This document shows positions 36,684-48,306 of a stretch of DNA of 64,000 nucleotides, one piece after another. Origin of the DNA: Triticum aestivum (Eukaryota > Streptophyta > Magnoliopsida > Poales > Poaceae); the NCBI RefSeq assembly GCF_018294505.1, contig NC_057802.1, positions 314,888,209 through 314,952,208 on the forward strand. The letters run 5' to 3'. The notes below the pieces were generated by a model. It was not told the DNA's origin. It saw only the letters and a program-made list of their open reading frames with translations, and searched no databases. How positions within the stretch are numbered: position 1 is the stretch's first letter; each line of letters opens with the position of its first letter. Made by a program: the position numbers and the translations under genes.

Positions 36684-38371
36684 CTACTCCAAGTTTGAAG
36701 CATCAATGATGTTCAATTCACCTCTCAAACGGAAAAATACTTTCTCATCAAGTGGTTTGGTAAATATATCCGCTAATTGCTTATCGGTGCGAACATGCTT
36801 AAGATTAATGTCCCCTTTGGCAACATGGTCTCGAATGAAATGATGACGAACCTCAATATGTTTAGTTTGAGAATGTTGCACAGGATTGTGAGCAATCTTA
36901 ATAGCACTTTCATTGTCACAAAGCAATGGAACATGTTTCACATATATCCCATAATCTTTAAGAGTTTGGGTCATCCAAAGTAATTGAGCACAACATGATC
37001 CAGCAGCAATGTATTCCGCTTCGGCGGTGGATAAGGATACCGAGTTTTGTTTCTTGGAGGACCAAGACACAAGAGATCTACCAAGAAATTGACAAGTACC
37101 CGAAGTGGACTTTCTATCAACCTTGTCTCCGGCATAGTCCGAATCGGAGTAACCAACAAGATCGAAAGAAGACCTCTTAGGATACCAAATGCCAAAATTT
37201 GGTGTGTATATTAAGTATCTCACTATCCTTTCACAGCCTTAAGATGACACTCTTTAGGGGCCGCTAGATATCGTGCACACATGCACACACTTAGCATAAT
37301 GTCAGGACGAGAGGCACATAGATATAACAATGAACCAGTCATAGAGCGGTAAACTTTTTGATCAACCGGTTCACCATCTTTGGTCAAATCAAGATGTCCA
37401 CTAGTAGGCATGGGTGTAGGCATACCTTTGCATTCTTGCATATTGAACTTCTTGAATAAGTCCTTGGTGTACTTTGTTTGAGAAATAAAGGTACCTTCTT
37501 TAGTTTGCTTGATTTGCAAACCAAGAAAGAATTTGAGTTCACTCATCATAGACATCTCAAACTTCTCCGACATTAGCTTTCCAAACTTCTCACTAAAATA
37601 AGGGTTAGTCGAACCAAATATAATATCATCAACATAAATTTGGCACATAAATAGTTCTCCATTAACCCTTTTAGTAAAAAGAGTAGAATCAATTTTTCCA
37701 ATTTCAAAGCCTTTTTCAATAAGGAACTTGGTCAAGCATTTATACCATGCTATAGGGGCTTGTTTAAGACCATAAAGGGCTTTGTGAAGTTTGTAAACAT
37801 GATTAGGTTTCTTAGGATTGACAAAGCCGGGAGGTTGCTTAACATAAACTTCCTCCTCAATTTTACCATTTAGAAAGGCACTTTTAATGTCCATTTGGTA
37901 CAAGGTGATATCTTGGTGATTAGCATAAGCAAGTAAGATGTGAATGGAATCAAGTCTAGCAACGGGAGCATATGTCTCACCATAGTCCATACCTTCGACT
38001 TGAGTGTAGCCTTGGGTGATTAGGCGTGCTTTGTTGCGGACGACTTGACCATCTTCATCTTGCTTGTTGCAAAACACCCATTTGGTACCAATGATGTTGT
38101 GGTTGTTGTCGGGCTTCTCGGCCAATGTCCATACTTGATTTCTCTCAAAGTTGTGTAGCTCTTCATGCATAGCGTTTATCCAATCCGGATCTTCCAATGC
38201 TTCTTCAACCTTCATAGGTTCAATGCTAGAGATGAATGAGTAATGTTCACAAAATTTTTCCAATCGAGTTTTTGAGCGGGTGATTCTCCCGGTTTGGATA
38301 TCATCGTAGATTTGCTCGATGGGATGATCTTTGGCGATTCTTGCTCGAACTCATGGGAGTTTTGGCTTGGC
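36684..38371 (-). pseudogene. Element D reverse transcriptase and RNase H (frameshifted)
   Basis: RT (37223-38263) has GTKWVFCNKQDEDG, YAPVARLDSI, MDIKSAFLNG, the intact catalytic IYVDDIIFG and LYLCASRPDIM. RNase H (36684-37223) has YSDSDYAGD, STSGTCQFLG, LSTAEAEYIAA and ADIFTKPLD. The two are in different frames because one A is missing in the run after AAGGCTGTG near 37.23 kb. A second frame change near 38.37 kb cuts RT off from the integrase linker. Catalytic residues are intact but the polyprotein is broken. Confidence 0.9.
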
Positions 38372-38872
38372 TCAGGGTGGAACATCTTCTTCATCTTGTT
38401 CTTCTTCTTGGCCTTCTTCATTGTTGACGTTGTCATTCTCTTGTCGTGGTGGAGAAGGAGGTTGTTGATGTTCATCTTGGTGTGCTTCCTCGTTTTCTTC
38501 GTCTTGGTGTGTCCCACTTGTGGATGCTTCCGTATCAATTCTTGGTTCACCTTGTTGTGAGGTAGAAGCTTCCACTTGGACGGATGAGGTACTCTCCTTC
38601 ACCTCCGTTGGACGAATCTTGCCAATAGACAAGTCTTGGATAGCTTCCGAAGGGTCTTTGTCTCCTACATCAATTGGCAATTGCTCTACTTGCGAGCCAT
38701 TAGATACATCAAACTTCACATCTACCGTCTCTTCAACCTTTCAGGTGAAATTGTTGTAGACACGGTAAGTGTGAGAGTTTGAGCCATAACCAAGTAGGAA
38801 ACCTTCATGAGATTTAGGAGCAAACTTAGAACGACGATGCTTATCAAGAATGTAGCACTTTGAGCCAAATAC
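38372..38872 (-). pseudogene. Element D integrase tail and acidic linker
   Basis: Low-complexity acidic linker (VNNEEGQEEEQDEEDVPP near the end) with the KFDVSNGSQVEQLP block upstream. It joins the integrase to RT in Copia polyproteins. In-frame stops occur near 38.74 kb and at 38873-38875. The latter is TGA in a position where relatives have an Arg codon, consistent with CGA to TGA decay. Confidence 0.75.
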
Positions 38873-40624
38873 TCAAAAGTATCCAACTTGGGGTTTGTTA
38901 CCGGTGTGGAGCTCGTATGCTGTCTTGCAGAGTAGCTTGTGAAGATACAAGCGATTTGTTGCATGACAAGTTGTCTCAACCGCTTCCGCCCAAAAGTGTT
39001 TTGGAGTCTTGTACTCATCAAGCATCGTTCTTGCCATCTCAATAAGAGTCCGGTTCTTCCTCTCAACAAATCCATTTTGTTGAGGTGTGTACGTAGCCGA
39101 GAACTCATGTGAAATCCCCTCTTCGTCAAGAAAGGTATCCACATTTGCGTTCTTGAACTCCGTTCCGTTGTCGCTCCGAACCTTCTTGATCTTCACGTCA
39201 AATTGATTTTGGGCCTTCCTAGCGAAGTTTTTGAAGATCTTTTGGACCTGTGATTTGTCATCAAGAAAGAACACCCACGTAAATCTTGAAAAATCTTCAA
39301 CTATGACTAGACCGAATGAGTTACCACCGAGACTCTTGTAGGCATTTGGACCAAAGAGATCCATGTGAAGTAGCTCGAGTGGTCTTCTCATGGTCATGAT
39401 GTTCTTCGCGCGATGACTTCCTCCAACTTGTTTCCCTGCCTGACAAGCACTACAAAGTCTATCCTTGTCAAATATGACATCTTTTACTCCAAGGATATGG
39501 TCACCTTTAATAAGCTTATCAAGATTTCGCATGCCCACATGACCTAGCCTTCTATGCCACAACCAGCCTTTAGAAGATTTAGCAATTAAGCAAGTTCTAG
39601 GTTGAGCCTTTTTAGTGAAATCAACTATGTAAAGATCACCTCTACGTATACCGGTAAAGACCATTTTACGATTGTCCCTACGAAACACTTGGCAATCTAC
39701 CTCAGTAAATAGGACATTGAAACCGAAATCAGCAAGTCTAGATACTGAAAGTAAATTGTACCCAAGAGATTCAATGAGCATGACATTTTGTATGGAGCTA
39801 TCATGTGAGATGGCCACCTTACCTAGGTCAACCACCTTACCCTTTGAGTTATCACCAAAAGTGACATACTTTCGAGGGCTGTCGTTTTCAGCAAGCTCGC
39901 GGAACATATCTTTATCTCCGGTCATATGGTCAGTACATCCACCATCAAGGACCCATTCCTTTCCTTCAGCCATGTAGCCGCGAAGATTTGCCATAAGACC
40001 ATAGTGTCTCATTGCATCATCAAGATCATAGTCGCTATCATCCTCATCCTCATCATAGTATCCATGTTCAACATCATCTTGTGATTGATCAATTCCTAGA
40101 GAGGGTAATTGATTAGATAAATGATCACTTCTATGGTTATCTTTATGAATTCTAATAGCTTCGGAAATGATATTGCTAATGATTCCAACATCTCCTTTGG
40201 CACGCATGAGATTGGTAAGCTCAAATAGACAATCACCAAAGCTAGGATCACTAGAATTCATCTTACTCAAGGCAATAGACTTATGGAGAATTTTTTCTAA
40301 ATTTTTCAAGGAATAATTTGGAAATCGTTCCTCCAGAAATCTCCATATGGTATAGGCACAATCAAGAGTAGGTAAACTAGCAACCAATTTTTTGGGCAAT
40401 CCTCTAATGATAAGATTTATAGTTCTAAGATTGCGAATCATGTCAAGATCCTCTTTGGGTGTAGGATGCAAAGGATCAATATGAGGTGCACAAGGGCTAG
40501 TAATGTACTTGTTCAAATGATATTCATTGAAAATCTCAAGCATTTCACTTTTCCACTCATGAAAATATTCTCCATCAAGAATAGGCACTCTACGTCTAAG
40601 ACTCCCCAAAGTAGACACATCCAT
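38873..40624 (-). pseudogene. Element D gag-protease-integrase, gag lacking a zinc knuckle
   Basis: About 583 codons from the ATG at 40622-40624 (MDVSTLGSLRRRVPILDG). The open frame also reads back through the primer-binding site, but that part is not translated from an ATG. The Gag core (EYFHEWKSEM, FLEERFPNYS) is followed after only about 215 residues by the protease motif WVLDGGCTDHMTGD. Copia Gag normally carries a CCHC zinc knuckle before this point and none is present, which suggests an internal deletion. The protease triad is DGG instead of DSG. The GAG-pre-integrase HHCC finger (LWHRRLGH and CSACQAGK) and integrase core ([29 protein letters not shown]) look normal. The frame ends at a premature stop within the integrase. 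Confidence 0.85.
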
Positions 40625-40665
40625 CTTCCTCCAAAGGTGTTTAAACCAAGGCAATGGAGACCAAT

Positions 40666-40678
40666 GCTCTGATACCAA
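40666..40678 (-). other. Element D primer-binding site
   Basis: Minus-strand TTGGTATCAGAGC, one base past the LTR end; complementary to the 3' end of initiator methionine tRNA. Confidence 0.92.
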
Positions 40679-40679
40679 T

Positions 40680-42364
40680 TGAAAGGATCAACAAGAGGTG
40701 TCTAGAGGGGGGGTGAATAGACTCTAATCAAGAAAAGTTGCAGTTTTTAATTCTTTAGGTTTATGTGGAGTTTAGCACAAGTTTAAACATCCCCAATATA
40801 TATCAAGCAAGCATGCAAGCATACAAAGGGTATATGAGCAGCGGAAAGTAAAGCATGCAAGTTGCAAGAAATTAAAGAGAAGGGATTGGAGTGTGCAAAC
40901 GCAATTTGGAGACACGGAGATTTTTATCCGTGGTTCCGATAGGTGGTGCTATCATACATCCACGTTGATGGAGACTTGAACCCACGAAGGGTAATGGTTG
41001 CGAGAGTCCACGGAGGGCTCCACCCACGAAGGGTCCACGAAGAAGCAACCTTGTCTATCCCACCATGGCCGTCGCCCATGAAGGACTTGCCTCACTAGGG
41101 TAGATCTTCACGAACTAGGCGATCTCCTTGCCCTTACAAACTCCTTGGTTCAACTCCACAATCTTGTCGGAGGCTCCCAAGTGACACCTAGCCAATCTAG
41201 GAGACACCTCTCTCCAAGAAGTAACAAATGGTGTGTTGATGATGAACTCCTTGCTCTTGTGCTTCAAATTATAGTCTCCCCAACACTCAACTCTCTCTCA
41301 TAGGATTGGATTTGGTAGAAAGAAGATTTGAGTGGAAAGCAACTTGGGGAGGGCTAGAGATGAAGATTCACGTGGGTGGAATGGAATATCTTGACCTCAA
41401 CACAAGTGTAGGTGGTTCTCTCTCAGAAAATATGTATTGGAAGTGTAGGCAAGTTCTGATGGCTCTCTCCCCGAATAAAGAGTGGGTGGAGGGGTATATA
41501 TAGCCTCCACACAAAATCTAACCGTTACACACAAATCACCAAACTCGGTGGGACCGAATCCTTAAACTCGGTCGGGCCGATTTAGTTCAAAATGTGAACG
41601 TTAGGATTCTCGGTGGGACCGACATGTCAACTCGGTGGGACCGATGTCATTAGGGTTAGGGCATAACGTAATCTCGGTGAGACTGATTACACAAACTCGG
41701 TGGGACCAATTTTGGTAATAGCCAAACAGAGAGTTGGTCAGGCAAACTCGGTGGGACCGATTTGCTCATCTCAGTTGGACCGAAACGTTACGAAAAGGAA
41801 ACAGAGAGTTTGCATTGCAATCTCGGTGGGACCGATCGCTCATCTCGGTTTGACCGAAACGTTACGAAGGGAAACAGAGAGTTTGAAACCCCATCTCGGT
41901 GAGACTGAGATCCCTATCGGTGAGACCGAATTGATTAGGGTTACTGGCAGTGGCTATGTCAACTGAACTCGGTGGCTCCGGATGTAAAACTTCGGTGGGG
42001 CCGAGTTGGACTTTTTGGTTTAGGACATATGTGGATATGAGAAAGTAGTGGAGGGTTTTGGAGCATATCACTAAGCATTTTGAGCAAGATCCTCATTAAG
42101 CAACACCTCATCCCTTCTTAATAGTATTGGCTTTTCCTATAGACTCAATGTGATCTTGGATCACTAAAATAGAAAATGTACAGTCTTGTGCTTTGAGCTT
42201 GAGCCAATTCTTTGTCCTTAGCATTTTGAAGGGGTTCCACATCCTCTAGTCCATGCCACTCCATTGTTGAACTTATCTGAAACATACTAGATAGAAGCAT
42301 TAGTCCAACAAGAGATATGTTGGCATTAATTACCAAAATCACCCAGGGAGCACTTGTGCTTTCA
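40680..42364 (-). repeat. Element D 5' LTR
   Basis: 1685-bp partner of 33104-34792 with the same layout: a run of seven G's followed by TGAATAG near the start (plus-strand reading), a TATATATA box near 41.50 kb and a second copy of the TCGGT/ACCGA array at 41544-42009. It ends GTGCTTTCA at 42364, directly before the CTTGC duplication. Confidence 0.92.
41544..42009. repeat. Array of palindromic TCGGTNNGACCGA motifs (5' LTR of D)
   Basis: Second copy of the array, with the same order and spacing as at 33972-34437. Several single-base differences fall in the loops or one arm (for example GAGACTGA). Confidence 0.9.
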
Positions 42365-42369
42365 CTTGC

Positions 42370-44485
42370 CTGGCACTTTTGAAGATGATATAGCTCTTCA
42401 TCGGTGTCATCGAACTCATCATCGGAACATACGTCTACCAAGGGGGAACAACCACCGGCAAACACAGGAAGAACACAATCAATGCAATGCACAATATGAT
42501 GCATGATCATGACATGTTAATATGCTGTGATTTGAGCTAATGCAGTTAAGAACAGAAGGGTTTGAGTTGATTTGAACCAAAGGTTCAAATTCAAATTCAA
42601 ACTAAGAACTTATAAAGTGCATTATCATGTTTTGATCTAAACAACAAGGTTAAGTTGTTTAAACATGCATGAAACTAGTATAGATGGATAGATTGGATTT
42701 TTTTGATCATTTTTCATATATAATTTATTTCATTCTAAGTTATAGATTATTTTCTATGACTTTTAGAAGTTGGCACTATTTTTCTGAAATTACCCGAATA
42801 AGAATAAATCCAGAAAAGCCTATTACTGCGTCAACATTGCGTCATGCTGACCTCAGCAGGTCAACTGACCCGGTCTAGGTCAAACCTGACCGGTGGGGCC
42901 CGCTGGTCAGTGACTTAGTTAATTAACTGAGTTAATTAGTGCTAAGCTAGCACTAACTAAAATGTCAGCAGGGCTGGGCCCACATGTCATCGAGTCAGCG
43001 AGTTAACTAAGTTAATTAACACTAATTAAACCTAACACTAATTAAGCAGGGGCCTGGGTCCACATGTCAGGACCCAGGGGAGGTCAAACCGGGGTCAACC
43101 CGGGCCAGCGGGGTCAAACCCACCGGCGACTCGACGCCGGCAAGGCCAGACGCGGTGGAGGGCGTCGGAATCGAGCCACAGGGCACCAATTCAGGCGCGG
43201 CTTGTTGCGTTCGAACGAGCGGAGTGGCGCGCGTCGAACGGTGGCGGTGGGAGGTGCTGGGGTGGCTGGAGCCGACGGCGGCGAGCTCTTTTGCGGTCGC
43301 TGGAGTTCGGGCATCGACGGAACCGACGATGCAGGGCATGGCAGGAGCCGCGGATGGGCGCGTTAGGCTCGTGGGGATGCAGTGAGTTCAGTGGTGAGCT
43401 TGGACGCGTGCTTGCAGGGCCGTAGCCGCGGTGGCGACATGGCCGGCGGCGAGGAGCTATCGGCTCCGATGGCCACGGTGGTTAGAAGGCACGGATGAGC
43501 ACGGGAAGAGAGGGGAAAGGGGCAGGGGCTCACGGCGATTCCAGTAGAGGCAACGGCGAGGCCAGGGACGGGCTGGAGCTCGTGAATCCCCGGTGAGGTC
43601 ACCGGTGGCCAGAGGTTGAAGACGAGGTCGGGGACGACGCTGTAGGGCTTCCGGCGGGGCGTGGCTCGGTGGGGAGGAAGAGGGGGTCGAGGCGAAGCTT
43701 CTGAGCGCATCGGCGAGGCGAGGCAGTGGCTGTGGCCACGACAACAGTGAGCGGCGGCGACGATGGCCCTCGGGTGCGTGCGAGAGGAGAGCCAGAGGAG
43801 GGAGAGAAGCTCGGGGAGAGAGTGAGAGAGGTTCAGGGGGTGCGTGGCGTCGCGATGGAGGTCCAGGGCGATGGGGGGCCAGCAAGGCAGGGTGGAGGTG
43901 GCCGCACGGCGGTGCGCGCACGTCGGGCACGCGCCCGTCCTCCTAGCAAGGAGGAAGACGACAGGAGGAGGCCAGTGGGCTGGGCCAGTTGGCTGGGCTG
44001 CCAGGTGAGCGCCATGTAAGTGCTTTCTCCGCTCTGTCTTTTCTAGTTTTGTTCTGTTTTCTATTTTTGCAAATTTGTTTTAATTTGGTTTTTCAAACCA
44101 AATTGCTTTTAGAAATTCTGAAAAATAGTTGTGGGCACTAAATGAATTATTCCAGAGGCCCTCAACTAATTCCAAAATTGTTGGAGCATTTAAAATATTT
44201 ATAGTATTTATATGCCTCAATTCAAATACAATATGTGTTAAATCAAATAACCAGAATGGCCTAAAAATATGTGCATCATTTTTGGCAGAGGTTTTCACCT
44301 TTATCAAAAATCATGAACTTTTCTAAAGGGCATTCTGGGTTCATTGAAAAGATTTAAACTTGAACCTAGTTGAATTGATTTAGTGCCAGGGCTTGCTCAT
44401 CCCCAATTCAAATTTCCTTTGAATTAAAACATGATGCATGCTCACTGATGCAACTATTTACAGTCATGAATCTAGGGCTGTGACA
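42370..44485. other. Element A right part with GC-rich block
   Basis: The right portion of element A. Bases 42370-43050 are AT-rich with repeated TTAATTAAC-type runs. Bases 43060-44020 are strongly GC-rich with many short open frames on both strands. Bases 44020-44485 are AT-rich to the TG...CA end. I found no domain, so I read the GC-rich part as the regulatory/leader part of a long LTR and not as a gene. This is inference. Confidence 0.55.
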
Positions 44486-44524
44486 ACGTATCAGCATCCC
44501 CAAGCTTAACTCCTACCCGTCCTC

Positions 44525-44634
44525 GAGTAGGTAAGTGATAAAAACCAAAATTTTGATGTGGAATGCTGCCTAACATGACGAGTAGGTAAGTGATAAAAAC
44601 AGAATTTTTGATGTGGAATGGTGCCTAACATGTC
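44525..44634. repeat. 55-bp tandem duplication
   Basis: Two adjacent 55-bp units starting GAGTAGGTAAGTGATAAAAA, 44525-44579 and 44580-44634, with a few substitutions. It lies just inside the LTR boundary of element G. Confidence 0.9.
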
Positions 44635-45869
44635 ATACCATATTTCTTTTCTTCATAGCATGGACATTTGGACTTTTATATTGTTCAAAGCAATAGTCTA
44701 GTTTTGACATGATAACTTAAATACTCAAGCATATCAACAAGCAACCATGTCTTCCAAAATATCAACGCTAAAATAAGTTATCCCTAGCCCATTATGCTCA
44801 ATCATTGATCCATTCATGAAACACACTCGCATATTAGCTACACCCAATACTCAGGTACGATCATATTGCCTCCTGGTTGATGATTTTATAACAGAAGATG
44901 GAGACTCAAATTCAAAAATAAAAAATGCATAAAGTAAAAGAAAGGCCCTTTGCGGAGGGAAGTAGGGATTTGTAGAGGTGCCAGAGCTCAAAGCGAAAAA
45001 CTTAGAGATAAAAACATTTTGGGAGGTGTATCCTTCCCCCAATGAAAACGACTTAGAGTTCCCAACACTTTCCGTGCTAGATATATCATAGGCGGTTCCC
45101 AAACATAAAATAAAGTTTATTCCTTTTCAACCATACTTTCACTTTCCATGGCTAGCCGTATCCACGGTTGCCTTCCATACCAACAGTTTCCAAGGAATTT
45201 ATTATTTGACAACATAAAGTAAATTCATTTTTCATTTCGGGACTAGGCATCCCTAATACCTTTGCCTTACTCTCGTGCAATGACAAGTGAATAAGCACTC
45301 TTCATGAGAATAACACATCTAGCATGGAAAATATTAGCCACCCCTCACCGCTCCATGAGCGAAACGAACACACAAAAGAGAAGTTTATTTTGAAAATTAG
45401 AGATGGCACATACAAATTTGCTTAGAACGGCAAAAGAATACCGCATATAGGTAGATATAGTGGACTCATGTGGCAAAACTGGTTTAAAGATTTTTGGATG
45501 CACAAGTAGTGATCATACTTAGTGCAAAATGAAGGCTAGCAAAAGATTGAGAAGCGACCAACCAAGAAACGAATAATCTCATAAGCGAGCATTAAGCATA
45601 ATTAACACCGAATAATGCACCACAAGTAGGATATAATTTCATTGCATAATTATTGACTTTCGTGCTTGCATAGGGAATCACAAACCTTAACATCAATATT
45701 CTTACTAAAGCATAATTACTCATCAACATGACTCACATATCACATCATCATATCTCAAAACTATTACTAATAATCAAGTTTATTTTGTCCAATGATCTTC
45801 ATGAAAGTTTTTATTATATCCTTCTTGGATATCTATCACTTTGGGACTAATTTTCATATGTTGCTTTTG

Positions 45870-46110
45870 ATAAGCTCAAACAAATATAAGTGAAGATCAT
45901 GAGCATAATATTTATTTCTCTCAAATTAATTTAAGTGAAGCAAGAGAGAATTTCTTGAAAATTTTAATATCTCTCAAATAAATCTAAGTGAAGCAAGAGA
46001 GCATTTCTTCAAAAATACTAAAGCACACCATGCTCAAAAAGATATAAGTGAAGCACTAGAGCAAGTCCATAGCTCATAAAAAATTTAAGTGAAGCATAGA
46101 GAGCAATTCT
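45870..46110. repeat. Degenerate tandem repeat, five units with AAGTGAAG core
   Basis: Five imperfect units of about 40-65 bases, each with CTCA-AA-TAAGTGAAG and then AGAGCA-like text, in the 3' untranslated region of element G. Non-coding. Such repeat tracts are usual in 3' regions of large Gypsy elements. Confidence 0.75.
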
Positions 46111-47036
46111 AACAAGTCATGACATAATTTTGGCTCTCTCAAATAGGTGTGTCCAGCAAGGAATCAAGACTTAAAACACAAAATAAAACAAGCAAAGACT
46201 CATATCATACAAGACGCTCCAAGCAAAACACATAGTATGTGACGAATAAAAATATAGCTTCGAGTAAAATACCGATGGTCATCTGAAGAAAGAGGGGATG
46301 CCACTCGGGGCATCCCCAAGCTTAGTTGCTTGCTCTCTTTTGGATAATAGCTTGGGATGCCGGGGCATCCCCAAGCTTAGGCTCTTCTTACTTCTTATTC
46401 CTTCATCCATCGTAAGAATAACCCAAAACTTGAAAACTTCAATCACACAAAACTCAACAAAACCTTCATGAGATCCGTTAGTAAAAGAAAGCAAATCACT
46501 ACTATAAGTACTGTACCAAACCAATTCATATTTTGTTTTTGCATTATATCTACTGTATTCCAACTTTCCTATGGCAAAAACTCATTAAAGAAACCATAGA
46601 GACATCAAAACAAGCACACAACGCAAAGAAAACAGAATCTGTCAAAACAGAACAGTCTGTAGCAATCTGACTATTTCGAATACTTATGAAACTCCAAAAA
46701 TTCTGAAAAATTAGGACAACCTCAGCAATTTGTATATTAATCTACTGCAAAAATAATTGGCATTTTAGCACGCTCTGGTAAAAAATGACAATTGTTTTTG
46801 TGAGAGCAGAAGTTTCTGTTTTTCAGCAAGATCAAACAACTATCACCCAAGATGATCCTAAAGGCTTTACTTGGCACAAACACTAATTAAAACACAAAAA
46901 ACACAATCATAACAGTAGCATAATTGTGCTAACACTCAAGAACAGAAATCAAAAAGCGAAAATAAATTTTATTCATTGGGTTGCCTCCCAAGAAGCGCTA
47001 TAGTTTTACGCCCTTAGCTAGGCATAAAGCAAGGAT

Positions 47037-47438
47037 CTAACTTTTGTCTTTGTTTCGAGATCCATAAGATGCCCTCATGATTGATTCATATGGTGGCCTA
47101 ATTCTCATTCTAGGAAAGTATTCCATACCTTTTCTCAAAGGAAATTGGAACTTAATATTGCCTTCTTTCATATCAATCACGGCACCGATAGTGCGTAAAA
47201 ACGGTCTACCAAGAATAATTGGACAAGACGGATTGCAATCAATATCAAGAACAATAAAATCTATGGGCACATAATTCCTATTTGCAAGAATAAGAACATC
47301 ATTAATTCTTCCCATAGCCTTTTTAATAGTAGAATCCGCCAAGTGCAAATTTAAAGAACATTCTTCAAGATCGGTAAGACCAAGCACATCACATAAAGAT
47401 TTCGGAATTGTAGAAACACTAGCACCCAAGTCACACAA
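47037..47438 (-). pseudogene. Element G aspartic protease
   Basis: 133-codon open frame starting with the protease motif CDLGASVSTIPKSL and carrying CPIILGRPFLRT, the usual DxGA and ILGRPF motifs of Athila/Tat-type Gypsy proteases. It continues from the gag frame upstream, but a stop separates them near 47.48 kb. Its natural stop is followed directly by non-coding DNA (GGCGTAAAACTATAGCGC) instead of RT. Confidence 0.8.
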
Positions 47439-47483
47439 AGCAAAACACTCATAGTTTTTAATCTTGACATTGATAGTAGGTTC

Positions 47484-48290
47484 TCATTCATCATGCAATT
47501 TTCTAGGAATTGAAACTTCTAATTCCGATTTTTCTTCAAAAGCTTTCATCATAACATCAACAATATGTTTAGTAAAAGCTTTATTCTGTTCATAAGCATG
47601 GGGTGAATTTATCATAGATTGCAACAAAGTAATAGAATCAATCAAAGAGCAACTATCATAATTAATGTCTTTGTAATCCAAAAGAGTGGGCACATCAGTA
47701 GTTAAAGTTTTGACCTCTTCAAACCCACTTTCATCAATTTTCTCAACAAGATTTTCACCCTTCGAAATATTGGGACGCCTTCTAGCTAAAGTTGACTCTT
47801 CTCCAGTCCCTTTTTCATCAATTTTAATTTTACTAAACAAGGAATCAATAGAATAAACACCAATCATTTTAAGATCTTCATCACTTTTACAAAAGAAATC
47901 ACTAGAAAACGCTTTTTCTAAAAATTCTCTTTTAGCTCTAAGCATAGCGGTTCTTTTCTTACTTTCATCCATAGAAACATAAAGAGCTTTAATTGATTCA
48001 TCAACCTTAGGCACAAAAAATTTTATCTTGAGATTTTCCACATCATGAGAAATTCTATCAACACTTCTAGACAAATCATCAATCTTATTCAACTTTTCTT
48101 CTATGGAAGTGTTGAAAACCTTTTGCATGTTGATAAATTATTTAATATTATTATCAAGATCAGAGGTGTTCCTATTATTATTATAAGAAGGGTTTCCATA
48201 GGAATTACCATAATTATTAGAGTAATTACTAGGAAAAGGCCTAGGATTTAAATTACCTCTATAAGCATTGTTATTAAATTATTTCGAGAG
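47484..48290 (-). pseudogene. Element G gag C-terminal part
   Basis: The frame 47484-48128 encodes a charged, helical region (KIDDLSRSVDRISHDVENLK; EKSELEVSIPRKL) of the kind found between Gag and protease in Athila-type elements. Upstream, across an in-frame TAA, an Asn/Tyr/Gly-rich stretch (NNYGNSYGNPSYNNN) continues to the break at element F. No zinc knuckle lies in the retained part. Confidence 0.65.
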
Positions 48291-48306
48291 ATAAAATTCA
48301 CATATA

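Larger units (their letters stand above)
33104..42364 (-). mobile_element. Element D, SIRE/Maximus-like Copia, full span
   Basis: A 9.26-kb element inserted in element A with exact target duplications CTTGC (33099-33103 and 42365-42369). LTRs are 33104-34792 and 40680-42364. The order gag, protease, integrase, RT, RNase H on the minus strand makes it a Copia element, and the sequence style (WHRRLGHVGMRNL, LELLHMDLFGP) is of the SIRE/Maximus kind. I count ten substitutions over the first ~450 bases of the LTR pair. Confidence 0.92.
11769..44485. mobile_element. Element A, candidate solo LTR (~4.2 kb plus nested insertions)
   Basis: Begins TGTCAGGACC, ends GGGCTGTGACA, and is flanked by identical ACGTA duplications (11764-11768 and 44486-44490). 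Its own sequence is 11769-12479, 31734-33103 and 42370-44485, about 4.2 kb; the rest is elements B and D. It has TG...CA ends, no internal copy of its own end and no retroviral domains, which fits a solo LTR left by LTR-LTR recombination. Very long LTRs are known in Triticeae LARD-type elements such as Sukkula, but I cannot confirm the family. A CACTA transposon was considered and rejected. Confidence 0.65.
44491..48306 (-). mobile_element. Element G, internal region (gag-protease only), Athila-type
   Basis: The rest of element G after the element A insertion. Three LTR bases (44491-44493) are followed by the polypurine tract AAGCTTGGGGATGC and then about 2.5 kb of untranslated DNA (44508-47036). 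Protease, gag and an Asn/Tyr-rich gag upstream part follow. It is cut at 48307 by element F, so the 5' half lies beyond the window or inside the interrupted flank. No RT, RNase H or integrase lies between the protease and the LTR. Confidence 0.75.

Noticed and set aside
43064..44019. Several open frames of 60-157 codons on both strands
   Set aside because: High-GC region of element A; frames overlap, are rich in Pro/Arg/Ser and match no family I recognise.
11769..44485. Element A as a CACTA or other DNA transposon
   Set aside because: Ends are TG...CA with a 5-bp target duplication; CACTA elements begin CACTA and make 3-bp duplications.
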